From an uncultured Bacilli bacterium (GTDB lineage Bacteria; Bacillota_I; Bacilli_A; RF39; UBA660): a DNA stretch of 53,225 nt. This document shows, piece after piece, positions 44,284-52,627 of this stretch (its first letter is position 1; each line of letters opens with the position of its first letter). The translations under genes were made by a program, and so were the position numbers. The notes beneath the pieces are model-generated. The model was not told the DNA's origin. It did not search any database and worked only from the letters and a program-made list of their open reading frames with translations. The stretch spans positions 1 to 53,225 of the forward strand of contig CANPVU010000010.1 of assembly GCA_947581765.1 (NCBI GenBank), written 5' to 3'.

Positions 44284-44577
44284 ATGAAAAAAAATCGAAA
44301 TTGTGGAGGTACAATGTATCCTTCATATAGCCAATCAATGCCAATTATGGGAGTACCCGCTCCAATTATGGCACCACAACCCTTTACTCAAACACAACCA
44401 TATACACAAACTTACTCTAATCCATCATACACACAGACATACAATAATGTAGAACAACAAATTAACAATATGCAACAGCAGATAAATAGTTTAGAAAATA
44501 GAATTTCTAAGTTAGAAAGTAAATCTACGACAACTTATAATAATAAATATAGTGATTCTAACTATTATATGTTATAA
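44284..44577 (+). CDS. Small Gln/Tyr/Pro-rich protein, coat-like
   Basis: A 97-aa protein of low complexity. Repeated Pro/Met/Gln and Tyr-Thr-Gln motifs (PYTQTYSNPSYTQTY) precede a short coiled coil (INNMQQQINSLENRISKLES) and a Tyr-rich end. No signal peptide. It resembles small spore-coat or exosporium proteins in composition, and its promoter resembles that of the yqfQ-like gene, so a spore surface role is a reasonable inference but no family is recognised. SD AGGAGG before ATG 44284. Confidence 0.6.
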   Translation: MKKNRNCGGTMYPSYSQSMPIMGVPAPIMAPQPFTQTQPYTQTYSNPSYTQTYNNVEQQINNMQQQINSLENRISKLESKSTTTYNNKYSDSNYYML

Positions 44578-44584
44578 ATTATAG

Positions 44585-44610
44585 AAAAAAGTGATAAATA
44601 ATCACTTTTT
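44585..44610. terminator. Bidirectional terminator, 97-aa gene / glyQS
   Basis: 10-bp stem AAAAAGTGAT / ATCACTTTTT with a 5-base loop between two convergent genes. Confidence 0.85.
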
Positions 44611-44615
44611 GCATT

Positions 44616-45983
44616 TTATAATTCTACTTTTTTACTTATATAATCTATTAATTCATCTATTTTTATAGTTACTTGCTCCATAGTATCACGATCACGAACA
44701 GTAACAGTTTCATCAGATAATGTATTATCATCTACAGTTATACAATATGGTGTTCCTGATATATCTTGTCTACGATATCTTTTTCCTATAGATGCTGTTT
44801 CATCATAAGCAGTCATAAATTTATTAGATAAAATTTCATATATTTCGTTTGCCTTTTGTGAATGATACTTTTTATTTAATGGTAACACAGCTACTTTATA
44901 TGGTGCTATAGCTGGATTAAATTTCATTACTTCCCTTACTTCGCCATTTTCTAATGTTTCTTCACAATATGCATTATCAAGAATTGCTAAAACTAACCTA
45001 TCACAGCCTACTGTTGATTCAATAATATATGGAATATATTTTTCATTTGTTTCAGGATCTAGGTATTCTTGAGATACTCCTGAATACTCTTGATGTCTTG
45101 ATAAATCATAATCAGTACGATTGTGAGTACCATTTAATTCTCCCCAACCAAAACAATATTCATATTCAATATCACATGCTTCTTTAGCATAATGAGCTAA
45201 TTTTTCATGGTCATGATATCTTAATTTTTCGCTTGGTAAGCCTAATTTTATAAAGAAATCATATGCGTATTTTTTAAAGTAATTATATAACTCACTATCA
45301 AGGCCTTCCTTACAAAATGTTTGATATTCCATTTGTTCAAATTCAATAGTTCTAAATGTGAAATTTCCAGGTGTTATTTCATTTCTAAATGCTTTTCCTA
45401 TTTGTCCAATGCTAAATGGTAATTTAGCTCTCATAGTACGTTGTACATTTAAAAAGTTTACATATTCTCCCTGTGCATTTTCAGGCCTTAAATATACAAG
45501 ATTTTTTCCATCTTCTGTAACTCCTCTTTTTGTTTCAAACATTAACTTAAATTGTCTTATGTCTGTATAATCACTTTTACCACAATTAGGACAAGGTATT
45601 TTATTTTTCTTTATATAACTAACCATTTCTTCATCAGTCATACCATCAGCATGTGCATCAGGATTAAAATCATCAATTAAATTATCAGCACGATGTCTTA
45701 CCTTACAATTTTTGCAATCAATTAGTGGATCTGAAAAGCTTGCAACATGTCCTGATGCTTCCCATACTCTAGGATGCATTAGAATATCTGCATCAACTTC
45801 ATATGCATTTGGACGTTGTTGTATATATTTCTTTCGCCAAGCATCTTTTATATTATTTTTTAGTCTACTACCTAGTGGACCATAATCCCATGTATTAGCA
45901 AGTCCACCATATATTTCACTTCCCTGAAATATAAATCCATATTGCTTACATACATTAACTAATTTTTCCATAGTTAACTCCAT
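44616..45983 (-). CDS. glyQS: Glycyl-tRNA synthetase, dimeric type
   Basis: A 455-aa class II synthetase of the single-chain alpha-2 form, not the GlyQ/GlyS tetramer found in Bacillus subtilis. Motifs: SEIYGGLANTWDYGPLG, zinc-type CKNC ... CPNC insertion, motif 2 region FRNEITPGNFTFRTIEFEQME, GWGELNGTHNRTDYDL and motif 3 ESTVGCDRLVLAIL, followed by the anticodon-binding domain. ATG 45983 may be the start, but the in-frame ATG at 45971 has GGAG at an ideal distance, so the protein may begin four residues later. Controlled by the T-box leader upstream. Confidence 0.95.
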   Translation of the reverse strand: MELTMEKLVNVCKQYGFIFQGSEIYGGLANTWDYGPLGSRLKNNIKDAWRKKYIQQRPNAYEVDADILMHPRVWEASGHVASFSDPLIDCKNCKVRHRADNLIDDFNPDAHADGMTDEEMVSYIKKNKIPCPNCGKSDYTDIRQFKLMFETKRGVTEDGKNLVYLRPENAQGEYVNFLNVQRTMRAKLPFSIGQIGKAFRNEITPGNFTFRTIEFEQMEYQTFCKEGLDSELYNYFKKYAYDFFIKLGLPSEKLRYHDHEKLAHYAKEACDIEYEYCFGWGELNGTHNRTDYDLSRHQEYSGVSQEYLDPETNEKYIPYIIESTVGCDRLVLAILDNAYCEETLENGEVREVMKFNPAIAPYKVAVLPLNKKYHSQKANEIYEILSNKFMTAYDETASIGKRYRRQDISGTPYCITVDDNTLSDETVTVRDRDTMEQVTIKIDELIDYISKKVEL

Positions 45984-46016
45984 ATTATCTCTTCCCTTCT
46001 TATGACGGTATTAAAC

Positions 46017-46132
46017 AAAAAAACTTCTAAAATACATAGGGACGAATTATAATCCGCGGTTCCACCCTAATTATTCTAGAAGAATCACTCATAGTATATT
46101 GCTCGAGGTTGCCAAGCCCGTCATCACATTGA
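46017..46132 (-). ncRNA. T-box leader of glyQS, very compact
   Basis: The minus strand carries the T-box AGGGTGGAACCGCG (46053-46066), with the CGTCCCT partner that closes the antiterminator. The UGGA in its bulge is complementary to a tRNA ending UCCA, i.e. a U73 discriminator as in bacterial tRNA-Gly. CTTCTAGAATA and TATTTTAGAAG form an 11-bp stem that encloses the T-box and is followed by six T, the likely terminator. With the promoter at 46139-46167 only about 66 bases are left for Stem I, too few for a canonical one. Specifier not assigned (GGC occurs twice). Confidence 0.85.
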
Positions 46133-46138
46133 TACTTA

Positions 46139-46167
46139 AATTGTAGTATAAAAATAAAATATTGTCA
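46139..46167 (-). promoter_or_regulatory. glyQS promoter
   Basis: Minus strand TTGACA (46162-46167), 17-base spacer, TACAAT (46139-46144). The -35 abuts the recO stop codon. Confidence 0.75.
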
Positions 46168-46168
46168 A

Positions 46169-46900
46169 CTACATATTTTTTAAATTTACTAAAAAACTTT
46201 TTGTTTTTAGATATAATCCAGTATAGCGATCATAATAATCGGATAAAAAATCATTTATTTCGTGTATAACTTCGGGTGCTATATCGATTTTATCTATCTT
46301 ACTTATATCAACATAATAATACATTCTTATTAGTTTAATAGCTTTATTAGACATTATAGGTTCATTTAATACACAATCTTTGCACAAATAACCACCTCTT
46401 GAACTAGATAATGTTACAATATTATCCTTATTTCCACATTCAACACAACTATCTAAAACAGGAAGTACTCCTAAATTATCCAAATACTTTAATTCTAAAA
46501 TATTAGAAATTACATTTGGATTCAAACCACTATTTATTTTTTTTAAGCTTAATATTAAATTATCAAAAACAAGTTTATCATTTTTATGTTTCATAACTTG
46601 ATAAGCAAGATCTACTAAATAGCTTGCATAACTAATTAATATAATATCTTTTTTTATGTTAGAAAAATTATCTATAACACTTACTTCATTTAACTTAGAT
46701 AACTTATCTTTTTTATAAACTATATTAAATGTACCATATGTAATCTTACTTGTAACACTTCTAAGTGGACTTTTAAGTGAACGGGCACCTTTAACCATTA
46801 ATCCAATTATACCCTTTTCTCTTGTAAGCAAATTAATTATTTTACTTTTTTCTCCATAATTATGTTCACTAACTACTATTCCAGTTACATTCTCTAGCAT
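46169..46900 (-). CDS. recO: DNA repair protein RecO
   Basis: A 243-aa protein. N-terminal OB fold (GIVVSEHNYGEKSKIINLLT, GLMVKGARSLKSPL), then a helical domain with a Cys4 zinc site (CVECGNKD ... GYLCKDC). It loads RecA with RecR in gap repair. The order era-yqzL-recO-glyQS is the conserved Firmicutes arrangement. Confidence 0.93.
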   Translation of the reverse strand: MLENVTGIVVSEHNYGEKSKIINLLTREKGIIGLMVKGARSLKSPLRSVTSKITYGTFNIVYKKDKLSKLNEVSVIDNFSNIKKDIILISYASYLVDLAYQVMKHKNDKLVFDNLILSLKKINSGLNPNVISNILELKYLDNLGVLPVLDSCVECGNKDNIVTLSSSRGGYLCKDCVLNEPIMSNKAIKLIRMYYYVDISKIDKIDIAPEVIHEINDFLSDYYDRYTGLYLKTKSFLVNLKNM

Positions 46901-46920
46901 CTATATCAACTTCTCTACAG

Positions 46921-47013
46921 TTAACTTTTATTTTTTCTTAATTCATCTTTATATTTAACATAATACTCTATTTTTCCAGTATGAACAAATAAATCCCATA
47001 ATAGTTCTTTCAT
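46921..47013 (-). CDS. yqzL: YqzL-like protein
   Basis: A 30-aa peptide: MKELLWDLFVHTGKIEYYVK followed by a basic tail. It matches the YqzL family (LWxxFxxTGxIxxYLxYKEL) in length, motif and position between era and recO. ATG 47013 has AGGTGAT five bases upstream. Function unknown. Easily missed by gene finders because of its size. Confidence 0.85.
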   Translation of the reverse strand: MKELLWDLFVHTGKIEYYVKYKDELRKNKS

Positions 47014-47051
47014 ATCATCACCTATTATATTATGTTCATCTAAATTAAATT

Positions 47052-47939
47052 TTATTCTTGAAAATCGTTAAATCCATATTCATTTAAGTATTTTTCTTTA
47101 TTTCGCCAATCTTTTACAGTTTTAACATGTAATTCTAAGTAAACTGTTTTATTTAATATTTTTTCAATATCTTTCCTTGCCATAATTCCTATTTGTTTAA
47201 TCATTCGTCCTTGTTTACCTATTATAATTTTTTTAAGTGATTCTCTATCTACAATGATATCTATACAAATATTATTACTTGTTTTACCATATTCTATCAA
47301 TTTAGTCTGACATGTTATACAATGAGGTACTTCTTGTTTAGTTAAATCCATAACTTTCTCTCTAACCATTTCAGAAATAAGAAAATCCATTGATTTGTTT
47401 GTTATTGTTTCTTTACCATAGTATTCTATTTCATCAACTAAATAATTTTTAATAACTTTAATTAATTCTTTTACGTTATCATTTTTTAAAGCAGATAATG
47501 GAACAATATCTTTAAACGAATATAAATCTTTATACTCTGTTATTTTCTTAAATATATCTTCCTTACTTATTTTATCTACTTTATTAATTACAAGTATAAC
47601 TGGTTTATTTACTTGTTTTAGTTTTTCAATTACAAATAAATCACCCTTTCCTAATTCAATTGATGCATCTATTAAAAACAATATTATATCTGTATCTTCT
47701 ATACTATAATATGCTTGTTTATTTAACGTTTGACCTAACTTTGAACTAGGCTTATGTATACCTGGTGTGTCTACAAATACTATTTGAGTATCATCATCAT
47801 TATATATTCCTTGTATTATATTTCTTGTCGTCTGTGGTTTAGACGTTGTTATTGCAACTTTCTTACCAACTATAGAATTTATTAGTGTACTTTTACCTAC
47901 ATTTGGTCTACCTATTATTCCTACAAATCCACTTTTCAT
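47052..47939 (-). CDS. era: GTPase Era
   Basis: A 295-aa ribosome-assembly GTPase. G1 GRPNVGKST, G2 region SKPQTTRN, G3 DTPG, G4 NKVD, G5 SAL, followed by the KH domain (IIIGKQGRMIKQIG), which binds the 3' end of 16S rRNA. Normal length. SD GGGGTGAAAT before ATG 47939. Confidence 0.97.
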   Translation of the reverse strand: MKSGFVGIIGRPNVGKSTLINSIVGKKVAITTSKPQTTRNIIQGIYNDDDTQIVFVDTPGIHKPSSKLGQTLNKQAYYSIEDTDIILFLIDASIELGKGDLFVIEKLKQVNKPVILVINKVDKISKEDIFKKITEYKDLYSFKDIVPLSALKNDNVKELIKVIKNYLVDEIEYYGKETITNKSMDFLISEMVREKVMDLTKQEVPHCITCQTKLIEYGKTSNNICIDIIVDRESLKKIIIGKQGRMIKQIGIMARKDIEKILNKTVYLELHVKTVKDWRNKEKYLNEYGFNDFQE

Positions 47940-47965
47940 TATTTCACCCCACTATTATTATCATA

Positions 47966-47994
47966 AAATAAAAATTATAGATAAAACTATAATT
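47966..47994 (-). terminator. Hairpin after cdd
   Basis: 8-bp stem AATTATAG / CTATAATT (47973-47994), loop of 6, then TTTTTATTTTAT on the minus strand. The cdd stop codon is inside. Confidence 0.6.
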
Positions 47995-48379
47995 ATTTCA
48001 AATCATCTTCATCAAATGGATATGGACATAATTGTTCAACTGTATGTATTTGTTCGTCTCCATTTGGATTCATACATATTACTTCACATGATTTTTCAAA
48101 AAATTCATTTATAACTGCACGGCAAGCAAAACAAGGCATACCTATTTTCTCATTATCGCACATAACATACAATTTATTAAAATCGCCTCTTTTATATCCT
48201 GCAGATACTGCACTTAATATAGCACTTCTTTCTGCACATATAGTAGATCCGTATGAAGCATTTTCAACATTTACCCCATCAAATAATCTTCCATCTTTCA
48301 TTTCTACTACAGCAGATACTCTAAATTTAGAATAAGGACTATAGCTATTATTATGTAAATTTATTAATCTTTCTTTCAT
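47993..48379 (-). CDS. cdd: Cytidine deaminase
   Basis: A 128-aa, homotetrameric-type enzyme converting cytidine to uridine. Zinc and catalytic motifs NVENASYGSTICAERSAI and PCFACR are intact. YSPYSKFRVSA is the substrate-side motif. It lies 9 bases after dgkA as in Bacillus (ybeY-dgkA-cdd-era). SD AGGAGG. Confidence 0.95.
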   Translation of the reverse strand: MKERLINLHNNSYSPYSKFRVSAVVEMKDGRLFDGVNVENASYGSTICAERSAILSAVSAGYKRGDFNKLYVMCDNEKIGMPCFACRAVINEFFEKSCEVICMNPNGDEQIHTVEQLCPYPFDEDDLK

Positions 48380-48388
48380 TAATACCTC

Positions 48389-48820
48389 CTACAAGCCCAA
48401 AAATGAAATTATTTTAGGCACATAAATAATAAAAATTGCAATAACTAGTGCTATAGATATTGAAAAAGTTGCTGCACTTGCAGTATCCTTAGCTATTTTA
48501 ACTAGTCTATTATACTCAGGACAAACTAAATCACATACAGCCTCTATTGATGTATTAATTAATTCAATAGCAAGCATTGTAAGTAAAATAAATATCATAA
48601 AAAGCCATTCTACAACTGACATATCTAATGATAAACTACCTAATATAATTACTACAGCAATAATCAAGTGTAATATAGCACTTCTTTCATATTTGTAAAA
48701 ATGAACATATCCTTGAAATGAGTATTTCATTACTCCCATAAAACTTGATAAGCTAAAATCTTTTTTTAATCTCTCATACTTGTTTTTTTTACCATAATAT
48801 TTAGATTCTTTTGACTCCAT
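48389..48820 (-). CDS. dgkA: Diacylglycerol/undecaprenol kinase
   Basis: A 143-aa integral membrane kinase with three spans and the hallmark ELINTSIEAVCDL ... AKDTASAA, which holds the metal-binding Glu and Asp residues. In Firmicutes this family phosphorylates mainly undecaprenol. The N-terminus is basic and cytoplasmic. It overlaps the end of ybeY by 20 bases. Confidence 0.95.
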   Translation of the reverse strand: MESKESKYYGKKNKYERLKKDFSLSSFMGVMKYSFQGYVHFYKYERSAILHLIIAVVIILGSLSLDMSVVEWLFMIFILLTMLAIELINTSIEAVCDLVCPEYNRLVKIAKDTASAATFSISIALVIAIFIIYVPKIISFLGL

Positions 48821-49250
48821 ATTCCTTTAATATCCTTTCTTGCAAATCAAACATTATTTTTTCTTCTTCTTTATTCATATGATCATAACCAAGTAAATGT
48901 AGTATTCCATGTATTGTTAAGAAACATAACTCTCTAAGAAGTGAATGACCATATTCCTTAGATTGTTCTATTGCCTTATCTATTGATATATATATATCAC
49001 CTAATACTCTTTTATCAATTTTAATAAATGTATCATCATCTTCAAGTGCAAAAGATATTACATCTGTAGGTCTATCTATATTTCTATATTCTTTATTTAT
49101 TCTATGTATTTCTTCATTATCTACAATAATTACATTAAACATTATATTATCCAGTTTAAGATAATTTGTTGCAAAATTTATAAAACTATTTACCTCTTCT
49201 AATTCTTTTATATCTCTATCAACATTTTTTACTAATTCAATATAATTCAT
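48801..49250 (-). CDS. ybeY: Endoribonuclease YbeY
   Basis: A 149-aa metalloprotein for 16S rRNA 3' end maturation and 70S quality control. The zinc triad is in HGILHLLGYDH, and the upstream RPTDVISFAL motif is present. First gene of ybeY-dgkA-cdd with its own promoter (49276-49304). The phoH gene normally upstream is missing. Confidence 0.95.
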   Translation of the reverse strand: MNYIELVKNVDRDIKELEEVNSFINFATNYLKLDNIMFNVIIVDNEEIHRINKEYRNIDRPTDVISFALEDDDTFIKIDKRVLGDIYISIDKAIEQSKEYGHSLLRELCFLTIHGILHLLGYDHMNKEEEKIMFDLQERILKEYGVKRI

Positions 49251-49275
49251 ACAAAACCTCTAAATCGCTAATACA

Positions 49276-49304
49276 ATTATATCTTTTTTATAAGAAAAAA
49301 GCAA
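49276..49304 (-). promoter_or_regulatory. Promoter of ybeY-dgkA-cdd
   Basis: Minus strand TTGCTT (49299-49304), 17-base spacer, TATAAT (49276-49281). Confidence 0.6.
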
Positions 49305-49317
49305 ACAAGACTTGTTT
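49295..49317 (-). terminator. Terminator of the VanZ-like gene
   Basis: Stem AAACAAG / CTTGTTT (49303-49317) followed by a T-run. It overlaps the stop codon and the -35 of the next promoter. Confidence 0.6.
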
Positions 49318-49831
49318 ACTCTGGTTTAATTCGATAAATAAATGAAAATATATAATATCCAATGCATCCACCTAATAAATTTAAAATAACATCATCAATA
49401 TCAAATACTCTACCTATCTGAGCTTGTGTTAATTCTATTGTAACTGAAACTATAAGTGTTATAAAAAATACCCATCTAAGTTTAATTTTTCTAAGAATAT
49501 AAGAAGTAAAAAAACCAAAAGGTACGAACATTAATAAATTTCCTACTACATTCTTAAAAAATAGTCTACTACCTATTTTATACCTTAGCATTTCTTTAAA
49601 TGGTATAAAATTAAAACCTGTATTTCCAAATGAATCTATATCTTGAAATGTAACAACATGGAATAAGCACATCATATATATTATAAACACAAACATAAAA
49701 ACTTCTTTATAAAAAACAAATTTTTGATGATTTTTTATTAAAAATGCTATTCTTAATATTACTAATATAACACTACAAATAAAAATCATTGGCCATATTT
49801 GCTTAAATATTTCTAACATAGCTACTCTCAT
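49316..49831 (-). CDS. VanZ-like membrane protein
   Basis: A 171-aa protein with four to five spans and the VanZ-like layout: NFIPFKEM, NLLMFVPFGFFTSYI, SVTIELTQAQIGRVFDIDDVILNLLGG. VanZ gives low-level teicoplanin resistance in enterococci; most VanZ-like proteins have no known function. ATG 49831 overlaps the yqfD stop (ATGA). A later ATG at 49819 is possible. It stands where Bacillus has phoH and pgpH between yqfD and ybeY. Confidence 0.85.
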   Translation of the reverse strand: MRVAMLEIFKQIWPMIFICSVILVILRIAFLIKNHQKFVFYKEVFMFVFIIYMMCLFHVVTFQDIDSFGNTGFNFIPFKEMLRYKIGSRLFFKNVVGNLLMFVPFGFFTSYILRKIKLRWVFFITLIVSVTIELTQAQIGRVFDIDDVILNLLGGCIGYYIFSFIYRIKPE

Positions 49832-51012
49832 TGTTCCACTTCTTTCATCTCACTAATCTCAACATACGTTCCGATATTTTCACACACACTGAAAAATATT
49901 TTCATTTCTACACCTTTTGCAATTATTTTACTATCTAAAACTTTATAATCAATAATGTATTCATCATCTTTCAATCCCTCTTTTATTCTATCATAAGCAA
50001 GGGATATTGCATTAATTTTAGTTCCTTCAACTGCATCCATTCCTGTCTTTATTTCAACTTCTTCTTGATGTTGTTTAGTTAACATTATTGGCAATAAGTT
50101 ATTTCTAATTAAAATCTTGTCATCTACTATTTTATCATTAAATGGTTTAAAATTAAATAACTCTATATTATTATTAAACAATTTTACATTAAAAATATTT
50201 TTCTCTTTCCCTGTTTTCCTTTGTTCATAATAGTTAAATGGATACACTACTTTTGTAATATACCATACCTCACCATATACCATTCCGCTAGCTTTTACAG
50301 TAGATTTTAACTTTTCATTTGAATATATATATCCACTAACTATAATTTCTCCTTTTTTCACATAAGAATTTTTTTCCTTTACAACTTGTCCTTGTGATGA
50401 AAAAACTTTTTTTATGATAGCATTTTTTTTTGCAACTATATGTCTAAACTTAGAATTATCACTTTCATTTTTAATAATACGTGGTTCATATTTTATTACA
50501 TATTTTGTTCCAACATTTTCTATCTCCAACCATTCTATATTATCATGATATTCTTCTAATATTTTTTCTTTGACACTTTGGATATAATCATAATTTTTCT
50601 TAAAATGGTATTCAGATATATCGTATCTTTTAAGAGTTCTTGTAAGCTTTTTCTTCATATCTTCATCAGTAGTAACTATTTCCACTTTAAATATAATACT
50701 ACTAAAAAGATATATTAAAATTATACTAAATATAATAGCCAAAATCACATGATAATATTTAAAAAATTGTTTTTTCTTTTTTACAATTCCAAAATAATTA
50801 ATTATTTTTATTTCATATATTGTATTTAGTTTAAGTAGTTTTTCATAATCTTTATAATATATAATAATTCTTACTTTATCTTTACTAATTTTTTCTATAT
50901 TAAAAATATTTATCTTTTTTTTATTTAATTTTACTATAAACCTATCAGGAGCTCTTCCATTAATTTCTAATAATATCCTACTATACATTCTATCTATAAA
51001 TTTATTTTTCAT
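49828..51012 (-). CDS. yqfD: Sporulation protein YqfD
   Basis: A 394-aa bitopic protein: cytoplasmic N-terminal part (about 1-85), one span (about 88-107), then a large extracytoplasmic domain with the motif GAPDRF-like GRAPDRFIVKL near the N-terminus and VEGTKINAISLA near the C-terminus. Family SpoIV/YqfD, made in the mother cell under sigma-E and needed for sporulation in Bacillus. It follows yqfC by 3 bases. Confidence 0.9.
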   Translation of the reverse strand: MKNKFIDRMYSRILLEINGRAPDRFIVKLNKKKINIFNIEKISKDKVRIIIYYKDYEKLLKLNTIYEIKIINYFGIVKKKKQFFKYYHVILAIIFSIILIYLFSSIIFKVEIVTTDEDMKKKLTRTLKRYDISEYHFKKNYDYIQSVKEKILEEYHDNIEWLEIENVGTKYVIKYEPRIIKNESDNSKFRHIVAKKNAIIKKVFSSQGQVVKEKNSYVKKGEIIVSGYIYSNEKLKSTVKASGMVYGEVWYITKVVYPFNYYEQRKTGKEKNIFNVKLFNNNIELFNFKPFNDKIVDDKILIRNNLLPIMLTKQHQEEVEIKTGMDAVEGTKINAISLAYDRIKEGLKDDEYIIDYKVLDSKIIAKGVEMKIFFSVCENIGTYVEISEMKEVEQ

Positions 51013-51015
51013 AAA

Positions 51016-51240
51016 TCACCTAAACTCAATATTTAATATTTTTCCTTTTATAAGCAATTCTTCAGTAAGTAATTTAGAAATTATAAGATTTTCTCCCTTT
51101 ATATGAAGTATAGAATTAGGACACTTAATTATCAGATATTCCTCACTAAAAGATATTATATCTATGTAATTAGTAATATTAATTTTATTATCAAATATCC
51201 ATATTTGAAACTTATTATCATAAATATAATCCCTTAGCAT
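51016..51240 (-). CDS. yqfC: Sporulation protein YqfC
   Basis: A 74-aa protein of the YabP/YqfC family: beta-rich, with the middle YIDIISFSEEYLIIK and LHIKGENLIISKLLTEELLIKG. A small, sigma-E-controlled sporulation protein paired with YqfD. ATG 51240 has AGGTGAT upstream. First gene of yqfC-yqfD-vanZ-like. Confidence 0.85.
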   Translation of the reverse strand: MLRDYIYDNKFQIWIFDNKINITNYIDIISFSEEYLIIKCPNSILHIKGENLIISKLLTEELLIKGKILNIEFR

Positions 51241-51274
51241 TTTATCACCTATTTAAATATATTAATTAGATAAT

Positions 51275-51297
51275 AAAAAAGACTAAAAAATTAGTCT
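51275..51297 (-). terminator. Terminator of the spoVA operon
   Basis: Stem AGACTAA / TTAGTCT (51280-51297), loop of 4, then six T. The spoVAE stop codon is inside. Confidence 0.8.
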
Positions 51298-51641
51298 CTA
51301 GCTTTAAAAATTAAGCCAAATACAAAAGAAAATATGATTGCAGATACTATTCCTGCGGATGTTAAATCAAACATTCCAGTAAAAAGACCTATTACTCCAA
51401 AATTATTTATGGTATCCATTGCTCCATGTATTAATAAATGACCAAAACTAGTTATTGGAACTAATGCTCCTCCACCAGCCCATAATACTATTTTATCATA
51501 TATATCAAATATATCTAAAAAAGAACCTATTACAACAAATGAACTTGTTATATGCCCGGGAGTAAGTTTGGTATTATCTAATATTATTTGACCTAATAAA
51601 CAGACAAATCCTGCAAAAAGAAAAGCATTAAAGTATATCAT
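51291..51641 (-). CDS. spoVAE: Stage V sporulation protein AE
   Basis: A 116-aa membrane protein (SpoVAEb type) with three to four spans and the conserved GHITSSFVVIGSFLD, WAGGGALVPITSFGHLL and GIVSAIIFSFVFGLIF. Part of the SpoVA channel that moves dipicolinic acid into the forespore and out during germination. It overlaps spoVAD by 14 bases, with SD GGAGG inside spoVAD. Confidence 0.93.
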   Translation of the reverse strand: MIYFNAFLFAGFVCLLGQIILDNTKLTPGHITSSFVVIGSFLDIFDIYDKIVLWAGGGALVPITSFGHLLIHGAMDTINNFGVIGLFTGMFDLTSAGIVSAIIFSFVFGLIFKARD

Positions 51642-52626
51642 CTGTTACCTCCAAACTAATAGCATGACTTATACTAGGTATTGACAATTTCTGATTTACC
51701 ATAGTTGGAGACAATAGTGCTCCAGTTGCTACTAAAAGTACTCTTGATATTTCCCCTTTTAACATTTTTGGAAAGATAAAACTATTGAATACTAAAGGTA
51801 GGCATGCAGGTCCACTACCTCCAGCATGAACTTTTTGTTTATCTAAATCATATATCATACAAGCAGAATCGTCATAATTTTTTAAATCAATATTATATTC
51901 AACTTGCATATATTCCTTTAATATTTTTTTACCGTATATTCCAAGATCACCTGTTAATATTAAATCATAATAATCCACTTCTCTTTTTAAACTTTTTAAA
52001 TGTTGATTTATAGTAGCTGCTGCACTTGGTGCCATAACTGCACCCATATTATTAGAATCAGTTACACCTAAATCAACTACAGTACCTATAGTAGCACTTT
52101 CTACTCTTATCATACTCTTTTTATTAGTAAATAAAAAACTTGCAGCACCCGTTGTTGTAAATGTAGATGTTTTCTTCTTTGGTCCACCATATTCAACTGG
52201 TTGTCTAAATTGTTTCTCTGCACCATTATTATGAGAAGATGTACTTACTAAGCACTTAGTAATTTGTTCTTTATCTACCATATTACTTCCTATTATCATT
52301 CCAAGAACACTAGTCGAACATGCCGAATAAATACCTATTAATGGAATTTTAAGAGAAGCACTTGCATAATTGGTTGACACAATTTGATTTAATAAATCAC
52401 CTGATATATGTAAATCTATATCATTTTTTAGTTTATTAGTTTTATATAATAATAAATCAACACTATCAATTAACATTCTACATTCTGCTTGTTCCCATGT
52501 TTTAGTGCCACAATAAAAATCTTTACATACTTTATCAAAATATCTACCAAGTGGTCCATTTGCTTCATATGGACCAGCTACAGTACTTACATCTTCTAAA
52601 TAAACATTATCATAAGTAAAAGTCAT
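51628..52626 (-). CDS. spoVAD: Stage V sporulation protein AD
   Basis: A 332-aa thiolase-fold protein that binds dipicolinic acid at the forespore membrane. Motifs: LEDVSTVAGPYEANGPLG, IYSACSTSVLG, LVSTSSHNNGAEKQFRQPVEYGG, GGSGPACLPLVF. Full length. It starts one base after the spoVAC stop. Confidence 0.95.
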   Translation of the reverse strand: MTFTYDNVYLEDVSTVAGPYEANGPLGRYFDKVCKDFYCGTKTWEQAECRMLIDSVDLLLYKTNKLKNDIDLHISGDLLNQIVSTNYASASLKIPLIGIYSACSTSVLGMIIGSNMVDKEQITKCLVSTSSHNNGAEKQFRQPVEYGGPKKKTSTFTTTGAASFLFTNKKSMIRVESATIGTVVDLGVTDSNNMGAVMAPSAAATINQHLKSLKREVDYYDLILTGDLGIYGKKILKEYMQVEYNIDLKNYDDSACMIYDLDKQKVHAGGSGPACLPLVFNSFIFPKMLKGEISRVLLVATGALLSPTMVNQKLSIPSISHAISLEVTDDIL

Positions 52627-52627
52627 A

